Assembly: GCA_943327105.2 (NCBI GenBank)
Contig: CALPVV020000019.1
Location: 1 to 32,194, forward strand
DNA length: 32,194 nucleotides
Origin: Nitrosovibrio sp. Nv4
Lineage (GTDB): Bacteria > Bdellovibrionota > UBA1018 > CAIMNF01
Reading direction: 5' to 3'
Shown here: one piece after another, positions 27,606 through 32,194 of the stretch
Numbering within the stretch: position 1 is the stretch's first letter
Layout of the letters: every line of letters starts with the position of its first letter
Translations under genes and position numbers: made by a program
Notes under the pieces: generated by a model
The model's input: only the letters and a program-made list of their open reading frames with translations
Told to the model about the DNA's origin: nothing
The model's database searches: none

Positions 27606-29690
27606 TCATAGTTTCTTTAAATGAATACGACCAAGCAAAAGCGAATTGGTGACCACACTAACACTACTGAACGCCATGGCCGCTCCTGCAATCATCGGAC
27701 TTAACAAACCAAAAGCCGCCAATGGAATTCCAATCACGTTATAGATAAATGCCCAGATCAAATTCTGACGAATTTTAGAGTAAGTTTTCTTGGAAATAAC
27801 GATGGCATCAAGGGCCTTCATCGGGTCTCCACCGATTAAAGTCATGCCAGCCGTTTGCATGGCGACATCGGTACCGGTTGAGAGCGCAATTCCCACATCA
27901 GCAATGGCCAGGGCCGGAGCATCATTCATTCCATCACCAAGCATGGCTACCACTTCACCTCGATTTTTCAATTCGCTGATAATGCGGGCCTTGTCTTCAG
28001 GCAAAAGACCGGAATGAAATTCATGAATTCGAAGTTCATTTGCAACCTTACTTGCAACATCATCTCGATCTCCTGTCAGCATGATGGGTTTGATTCCAAT
28101 GCTTTTAAGTTCATCGATAAAAACATGGGCTTTTTCTTTAAGCTCATCTTCAAAACGAAAGACCGCTAAAATCTCCGGTGTTTCAAGAGCAACCAAATAA
28201 GAAGTAGTCATCACCTGTTGCTCAATCGGTACCGTCATTTTCAGATCTTCAAGCATGCGGGCACTCCCCATCTGAAATCGGACACCATCAATAGTACCTT
28301 GAATGCCTTTGCCGGGAAGGGCACGTAAATCATTAGCCGACTTTACCCTGAGCCCACGCTCTTTACTCGTACCCAGAATCGCTTTCGCAAGAGGATGCTC
28401 GCTTCCCGATTGCAGGGAAGCTGCAATTTTTAAAATTTCATCCTGGTCGGAGCCAGAAATCTCAATCAATTTCGGCTTCCCCTTTGTCAATGTACCCGTC
28501 TTATCTACGGCAAGTGCTGTCAATGAATGAACTCGTTCTAATGCTTCTGAATCACGGATTAAAATCCCGTTTTTTGCCGCTAATCCCGTACCGACCATCA
28601 ATGCAGTCGGAGTCGCCAAACCCAAAGCACATGGACAAGCAATCACCAGTACCGAAATTGCGCGAAGCCATGCTTCATCGGTAAAACCATGATTGAAACC
28701 AAAAACAAAAAGTGTCAGCAGCGCAATACCAAGCACTACAGGAACAAATACCGCGCTCACCTGATCAACCAGTTTTTGAATCGGAGCCTTTTTATCTTGT
28801 GCGTTTTCAATCAAACGAATGATCTTCGAGAGCATTGTATCTGCACCCAATGCACGAACCTTGATCGTGAGAGCTCCCAAAGTATTAAGTGCACCGCCCA
28901 CCACCGAATCCCCAATGCTCTTCAATTGCAGATGACTCTCACCGGTTAAAAAGGACTCATCGATTTCACTCTCGCCATCCACCACTATACCATCTAGCGG
29001 GACACGCTCTCCCGGCAGAACCAGAACCAAGTCACCAACATTCACGCCCTTGATCGGCATTTCAAAAACCTGATCTCCTAATTTCATTCGAACCATCGAA
29101 GGCTTTAACTCTTCAAGCTGTTTTAAACTTTGAGACGTTTTCATTTTAGCCCGGAGTTCAAGGAATTTTCCAAGTCGAACCAGCACGATAATCATCGCGG
29201 AACTCTCGAAATAGGAATGAGACGCAAAGAAACTCAGTAGAAATGCAGAAGAGGTTCCAAGAGAAATGAGAAGATCCATGTTTCCCATACGATTCTTCAG
29301 TGCATGGTAAGCTCCTCGATAAAAGCGTTTACCAAACCAAAATTGCACGATTGAAGCAAGGAACAATTCAAGAACAAAAGGAAGATGCAACATCAACATC
29401 AGAGGAAGAGCGATCAAAGCCGATACAATCAGTTCATTTCTCTCTTTCAATGCCGCAATGACAGGATCAAGACGGGAATCAATCAGAGCCTTGTAACCTG
29501 CTTCTTCAACGGCTGAGGTAATGGTTTCATTTGAAATTTCATAAATCGATTCAATCCTGGCACGTTCAGTCGCCAAGTTCACCACTGCACTCGTAACCCC
29601 CTGTAATGCCGCCAATGCTTTTTCAACATGATTCACGCATGAAGCACAGGTCATACCAACCACTTGAAAGGACTTTTCAAACTTAGCCAT
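27606..29690 (-). CDS. copA: Cu(+)-exporting P1B-type ATPase
   Basis: An inner-membrane pump expelling Cu+ (or delivering it to periplasmic cuproproteins), 694 residues. One N-terminal heavy-metal domain has GMTCASC (C15, C18). The transmembrane metal site is CPC (352-354 in ACPCALGLATPTA), with YN and late-helix M..SS elements (AMAFSSVSVVTNS) that mark the P1B-1 copper class. The actuator has TGES (249-252), the phosphorylated Asp is D396 in DKTGTLTKG, and the hinge is MLGDGMNDAPALA. With one HMA domain it is shorter than many CopA proteins. No strong ribosome binding site is visible. No metallochaperone or CueR gene lies nearby. Confidence 0.94.
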   Translation of the reverse strand: MAKFEKSFQVVGMTCASCVNHVEKALAALQGVTSAVVNLATERARIESIYEISNETITSAVEEAGYKALIDSRLDPVIAALKERNELIVSALIALPLMLMLHLPFVLELFLASIVQFWFGKRFYRGAYHALKNRMGNMDLLISLGTSSAFLLSFFASHSYFESSAMIIVLVRLGKFLELRAKMKTSQSLKQLEELKPSMVRMKLGDQVFEMPIKGVNVGDLVLVLPGERVPLDGIVVDGESEIDESFLTGESHLQLKSIGDSVVGGALNTLGALTIKVRALGADTMLSKIIRLIENAQDKKAPIQKLVDQVSAVFVPVVLGIALLTLFVFGFNHGFTDEAWLRAISVLVIACPCALGLATPTALMVGTGLAAKNGILIRDSEALERVHSLTALAVDKTGTLTKGKPKLIEISGSDQDEILKIAASLQSGSEHPLAKAILGTSKERGLRVKSANDLRALPGKGIQGTIDGVRFQMGSARMLEDLKMTVPIEQQVMTTSYLVALETPEILAVFRFEDELKEKAHVFIDELKSIGIKPIMLTGDRDDVASKVANELRIHEFHSGLLPEDKARIISELKNRGEVVAMLGDGMNDAPALAIADVGIALSTGTDVAMQTAGMTLIGGDPMKALDAIVISKKTYSKIRQNLIWAFIYNVIGIPLAAFGLLSPMIAGAAMAFSSVSVVTNSLLLGRIHLKKL

Positions 29691-29749
29691 GGTTCAAATG
29701 ATACGCCTTTTTAACAAGGATGGTCTTTAATTTAATGAAAAAAAGGGTT

Positions 29750-29755
29750 TATAAT
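29750..29755 (+). promoter_or_regulatory. Consensus -10 box upstream of the potassium channel gene
   Basis: A perfect TATAAT at 29750-29755 would start transcription near 29762, about 16 bases before the start codon and just before the AAGGGG site. The -35 region around 29726-29732 (TTTAAT or TTAATT) matches poorly, so an activator or a weak promoter is possible. Confidence 0.42.
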
Positions 29756-29777
29756 CTTGAAGAAGGGGTCAATCGGT

Positions 29778-30158
29778 ATGGGTATCAAAAAGCACCACGA
29801 ATTCATGATGGAGTACACACTCGTACTCATTGCCGCCATCAAGCGCCCTGCATTTATCTTTCTTGGGTTCATGGCGGCAACCTTGATGAGTGTTTTCAGT
29901 GTCATCATCCATCTGATCGAAAGTCCAACAAACCCGAATTTCGAATCCTATCTTGAAAGTGCTTATTTTACTGTCTCAACGATGACATCAGTCGGCTATG
30001 GCGACATTACCCCACAAACGCAATTGGGTAAAATCACCGCTATGGCAATGATGCTTCTCGGAACTTTTATTTTTGTATCATTCACCGGAGTCATTGCGTC
30101 TACGGTGATCGAAGCCGAACTCGAGGCAAAACAGAAGAATCGCAAATCTGAATCTTAA
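29778..30158 (+). CDS. Two-helix potassium channel
   Basis: A 126-residue inner-membrane pore subunit that should work as a tetramer. TM1 is at about 24-47, the pore helix and selectivity filter at 58-76 with the K+ signature T70-S-V-G-Y-G-D76, and TM2 at about 83-110, followed by a short charged tail. There is no RCK or cyclic-nucleotide domain, so gating must come from the short termini or from other proteins. The ATG at 29778 is chosen because AAGGGG lies about ten bases upstream; a TTG seven codons earlier precedes that site. It is divergent from copA and its stop overlaps the end of the convergent VWA-OmpA gene by three bases. Confidence 0.9.
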   Translation: MGIKKHHEFMMEYTLVLIAAIKRPAFIFLGFMAATLMSVFSVIIHLIESPTNPNFESYLESAYFTVSTMTSVGYGDITPQTQLGKITAMAMMLLGTFIFVSFTGVIASTVIEAELEAKQKNRKSES

Positions 30159-31519
30159 ATTCCCTGAGAAACTTTCAAAACTACGCGGCGATCGGATTGA
30201 ATCATACCAGCCATATCAATGAATGGGATGACGTCGATACTGCTTGCATCAAGAAGGTAAGAGTACCAGTGGCGGTGAAGTCCAGGGAAAGCACCTTTTG
30301 CTTCCATGCGGTGTTCTTCGATTCCTTTTTGAGCCAATGCTTTTTTGATTGTATCTGCACGAGATTTAGCCAAGTTACGAGCACGAGCCAAGGGGCGATC
30401 TTCGAAGGGCAGGATTTTCAACCAAGCGATCGGGTTGATCGAGAAGCTGGAAACACCGATCAATGAGATGTTCGCGTCTTCGTGCTTCTTCATGAATGCA
30501 ACTACTTGATCAATGATGCGGGAAGCTTCAGCCTCGTTCAAGAATGCTGAACTGTTTGGTCTGAACTCGATTTCAGCGATCATTTTTGCCAATTCTTTGG
30601 TCTCGTTGCGATCGAATGCAGAACAATCGTAACGGTACTGAACTTCGATTTCGGAACCTTTTGCGATTTTTGATTTACCAAAATCAATGTGAATGCTGTT
30701 AGCATCCACGATTTGGAAGTTTTCAATTTCAGTTGTTTTACCCTGCTTGATCAATTCTACGGAAAGGATCTCGCGGGCATCGAATTTCAATTCAAAATTT
30801 TCAGTCGGGCTGCGGATCGATTTTTTTGCAATCGCTTCGATCGCGCGAGAGAAATTCGAACTGTTCATCGGGAAGAAGTTCATTTCCATGCCTTTAAAGT
30901 TGGCACTGTAACGTTCGATTTGGTCTTGCAAACCGATCAAGTTGATGGAAACCGAGTTTCCCTGTTGCTTCAAGAATTGAACTGTTTCACGCATCAACGC
31001 CACTTTGTCTGATGCAGATTCATCGTCTTCATCAGACAAGATGTTGATCGATACATGAGAATTCTGACGGATGAAGTCCGGCTGGGAAGCGATGAACTTC
31101 AAGAACGCCTCTGATCCTTTTTCAGTTGCGCTTCCTTTGGTGCCGACCATCATCGCTTGCATGAAAGCTGCGCGATTGGATGTTGCATTGGTTGAGTTCA
31201 AAATCATCGGCGCGCCGGATGCATTATTCACTACGGTCAAACCGGTAGTCACTACACCCATTTGGAAATCCACTTTGCCATTCTGATCCAAAACAGAAAA
31301 AAAGCTGTTCAGGTTGTTTTTGAGGTTTTGTTGGTGATTTCCCATTGAACTGGAATCATCAATCACCCAGATCACATCCAATTTGTTTTTAGAAGCCTTC
31401 GCAGCATCGGCCGCTGCAACCGGGAATCGTTCCATGTTCTGGCACATTTTGGATGCTTGTGCTGGGGTTACGCTCATCGCTGCTGCCATCATCATCATCG
31501 CCAAGTTCATGTTTTTCAT
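30155..31519 (-). CDS. Exported VWA-OmpA fusion protein
   Basis: 454 residues. A Met-rich signal peptide (about 1-22) is followed by a von Willebrand A domain (about 46-240) with an intact MIDAS motif DxSxS (D54, S56, S58 in VIDDSSSMG). A beta-rich linker (245-315) leads to a C-terminal OmpA-like domain (about 325-452) recognised from IEFRPNSSAF, LAKSRADTIKKALAQKGI and the final DRRVVLKV. VWA domains bind protein ligands through a metal; OmpA-like domains usually bind peptidoglycan, which would fix the adhesion domain to the wall. The usual peptidoglycan-contacting Asp (G-x-TD) is replaced here (GVSSFS) and an insertion follows. The start has AGGGAG about nine bases upstream. The role, perhaps adhesion or envelope scaffolding, is inferred. 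Confidence 0.85.
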   Translation of the reverse strand: MKNMNLAMMMMAAAMSVTPAQASKMCQNMERFPVAAADAAKASKNKLDVIWVIDDSSSMGNHQQNLKNNLNSFFSVLDQNGKVDFQMGVVTTGLTVVNNASGAPMILNSTNATSNRAAFMQAMMVGTKGSATEKGSEAFLKFIASQPDFIRQNSHVSINILSDEDDESASDKVALMRETVQFLKQQGNSVSINLIGLQDQIERYSANFKGMEMNFFPMNSSNFSRAIEAIAKKSIRSPTENFELKFDAREILSVELIKQGKTTEIENFQIVDANSIHIDFGKSKIAKGSEIEVQYRYDCSAFDRNETKELAKMIAEIEFRPNSSAFLNEAEASRIIDQVVAFMKKHEDANISLIGVSSFSINPIAWLKILPFEDRPLARARNLAKSRADTIKKALAQKGIEEHRMEAKGAFPGLHRHWYSYLLDASSIDVIPFIDMAGMIQSDRRVVLKVSQGI

Positions 31520-31531
31520 TTCTCAACTCCC

Positions 31532-31552
31532 TCAGTTCATTAACTGAACTGA
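31532..31552 (-). promoter_or_regulatory. Leader stem-loop abutting the ribosome binding site of the VWA-OmpA gene
   Basis: A perfect inverted repeat of eight-base arms (TCAGTTCA / TGAACTGA) with a five-base loop. On the minus-strand mRNA its 3' arm ends in the GA of the GAGGGAG ribosome binding site. The predicted transcription start falls at or next to its first base, so it would be a 5'-terminal hairpin. Confidence 0.6.
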
Positions 31553-31558
31553 TAGAGG

Positions 31559-31587
31559 ACATTAAACATAACTTATGTATTATTCAA
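31559..31587 (-). promoter_or_regulatory. Candidate promoter and palindromic operator of the VWA-OmpA gene
   Basis: On the minus strand TTGAAT (31587-31582), 17 bases, TAATGT (31564-31559); the alternative -10 TTTAAT (31566-31561) fits the consensus better but with 15 bases spacing. The spacer holds the 13-base palindrome ACATAA-G-TTATGT (31566-31578), placed as a repressor or activator operator would be. Confidence 0.45.
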
Positions 31588-31669
31588 CCACATTCGTGCA
31601 TCAATTTAAAATATTCATCAATTAAAGCGATGGTTTATCAACGGGATTCGTTGAGTTTCGGAACAAAAC

Positions 31670-31771
31670 TAACGCGCCAAGCATCAAAAAAGCCCCGGGG
31701 GTATTTTCGGTACTTTCAGGTACCTTTTAATAAATTAACGCAACAAGCATCAAAAAAACCCCAGGGGTAAT
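31670..31771. repeat. Two-copy direct repeat with A-tract and C4/G4 core
   Basis: Copy 1 begins at 31670 (TAACGCGCCAAGCATCAAAA) and copy 2 at 31736 (TAACGCAACAAGCATCAAAA), each about 36 bases, period 66 bases. Both continue with further A residues and a quasi-palindromic core: GCCCCGGGGG in copy 1 and ACCCCAGGGGT in copy 2. The cores have almost no loop, so they are poor hairpins and not ordinary terminators; protein-binding sites or a dispersed intergenic element fit better. Copy 2 ends about 20 bases before the LOG-family gene. The rest of the intergenic region (31588-31669) shows nothing recognisable. Confidence 0.7.
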
Positions 31772-31792
31772 TTAATCCCCTATGCTATCCCC

Positions 31793-32194
31793 ATGTCGAA
31801 CGATGAAAAGTTGTTCTTAGAAGGCCATCACTCCCGATCATTTGAACTGAAGCGCGCGTTTCGGATTTTCATGGAATTCATTCGCGGGTTTCGATCCCTG
31901 CACTTTGTTGGTCCTTGTATTACGGTCTTCGGGTCGGCACGATTCAGCGAAGATACACCCTTCTATCAAAAAGCACGAGCACTTGGTGCCGAAGCAGCTC
32001 GAGTCGGATTCACCGTCATGACGGGCGGAGGAGCCGGCTTAATGGAAGCAGCCAACAGGGGCGCAAAAGAGGTGGGGGGAAAATCAATCGGATGCAACAT
32101 CATCTTGCCTCATGAAGTGAAACCGAACCCCTATCTCGATCGGTTTATATTGTTTCGTTATTTTTTCGTTCGAAAAATGATGTTGGCGAAGTAC
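31793..32194 (+). CDS. LOG-family protein (TIGR00730 type), 3'-truncated by window edge
   Basis: 134 codons are visible from the ATG at 31793 to the window edge with no stop. The sequence VGPCITVFGSARFSEDTPFY, then VGFTVMTGGGAGLMEAANRG and IILPHEVKPNPYLDRFI, is typical of the LOG family. Its members hydrolyse nucleoside 5'-monophosphates, in some cases cytokinin riboside monophosphate, releasing the base and ribose phosphate. The second family motif (PGGxGTxxE) would lie beyond the edge. No Shine-Dalgarno sequence precedes this ATG, and a TATGCT box lies only seven bases upstream, so the message may be leaderless or start further downstream; the conserved part begins near residue 38. Confidence 0.87.
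   Translation, partial: MSNDEKLFLEGHHSRSFELKRAFRIFMEFIRGFRSLHFVGPCITVFGSARFSEDTPFYQKARALGAEAARVGFTVMTGGGAGLMEAANRGAKEVGGKSIGCNIILPHEVKPNPYLDRFILFRYFFVRKMMLAKY

Noticed and set aside
31691-31706. The C4/G4 core as a Rho-independent terminator
   Set aside because: The palindrome leaves a zero- or one-base loop and cannot form a stable hairpin; the following T-run is interrupted.
31670-31771. The tandem repeat as a CRISPR array
   Set aside because: Only two copies, diverged, with a 30-base AT-rich gap and no cas genes nearby.

Overview
The window looks like a chromosomal segment of a predatory or gliding deltaproteobacterium-like Gram-negative, most plausibly of the Bdellovibrionota or a relative of the Myxococcota. 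The reasons are a myxobacterial-type gliding-motility (Glt) gene set, a FecR-like protein, several TPR proteins joined to outer-membrane barrels, many secreted proteins and lipoproteins, and a moderate GC content. This placement comes from gene content only; no 16S gene or database search was available. No tRNA, rRNA, CRISPR array, insertion sequence or prophage was seen.

Layout. Bases 1-1352 hold the 3' part of a methylcrotonyl-CoA carboxylase beta subunit. Bases 1354-5367 (minus) hold a compact, AT-richer cassette of three exported proteins behind a strong-looking promoter. The last of them combines a pre-toxin-TG-like segment with an unassigned C-terminal domain, like a polymorphic toxin. 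Bases 5584-8041 hold two convergent lipoprotein hydrolases: a metzincin protease and a 5'-nucleotidase. Bases 8093-11659 (minus) encode an MltD-like lytic transglycosylase, a TPR/outer-membrane-barrel protein and a FecR-domain protein. rpsT (11792-12112) ends at a bidirectional terminator shared with pyrE.

Bases 12167-22681 (minus) form the centrepiece, a ten-gene block read as HU/IHF, OM beta-barrel, GltE/AglT-like TPR, GltD/AgmU-like TPR, small exported protein, FHA protein, GltG/AgmX-like TonB-type protein, GYF-GYF-PilZ protein, alpha/beta hydrolase, pyrE. Six of the nine junctions are four-base ATGA overlaps, so it very probably forms one translationally coupled operon. The barrel and TPR proteins would form the outer-membrane and periplasmic part of a gliding machine, and the TonB-like protein would span the periplasm. 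The FHA and GYF/PilZ proteins would be the cytoplasmic regulatory side; the PilZ motif is intact, which suggests c-di-GMP input.

Bases 22819-26880 hold an mgtC-like gene divergent from fadB-fadA (fatty-acid beta-oxidation), closed by a strong bidirectional terminator. Bases 26966-29690 (minus) carry copA and a LysE-type exporter; a two-helix K+ channel gene lies divergently at 29778-30158. A VWA-OmpA fusion (30155-31519) follows, then a 273-bp intergenic region rich in palindromes and a tandem repeat, and finally a partial LOG-family gene running off the right edge.

The overall theme is cell-surface and envelope biology: motility, peptidoglycan cutting, secreted hydrolases and a putative effector, alongside catabolism of lipids, leucine and nucleotides. 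That would suit a predator or scavenger living on other cells, but this is inference.
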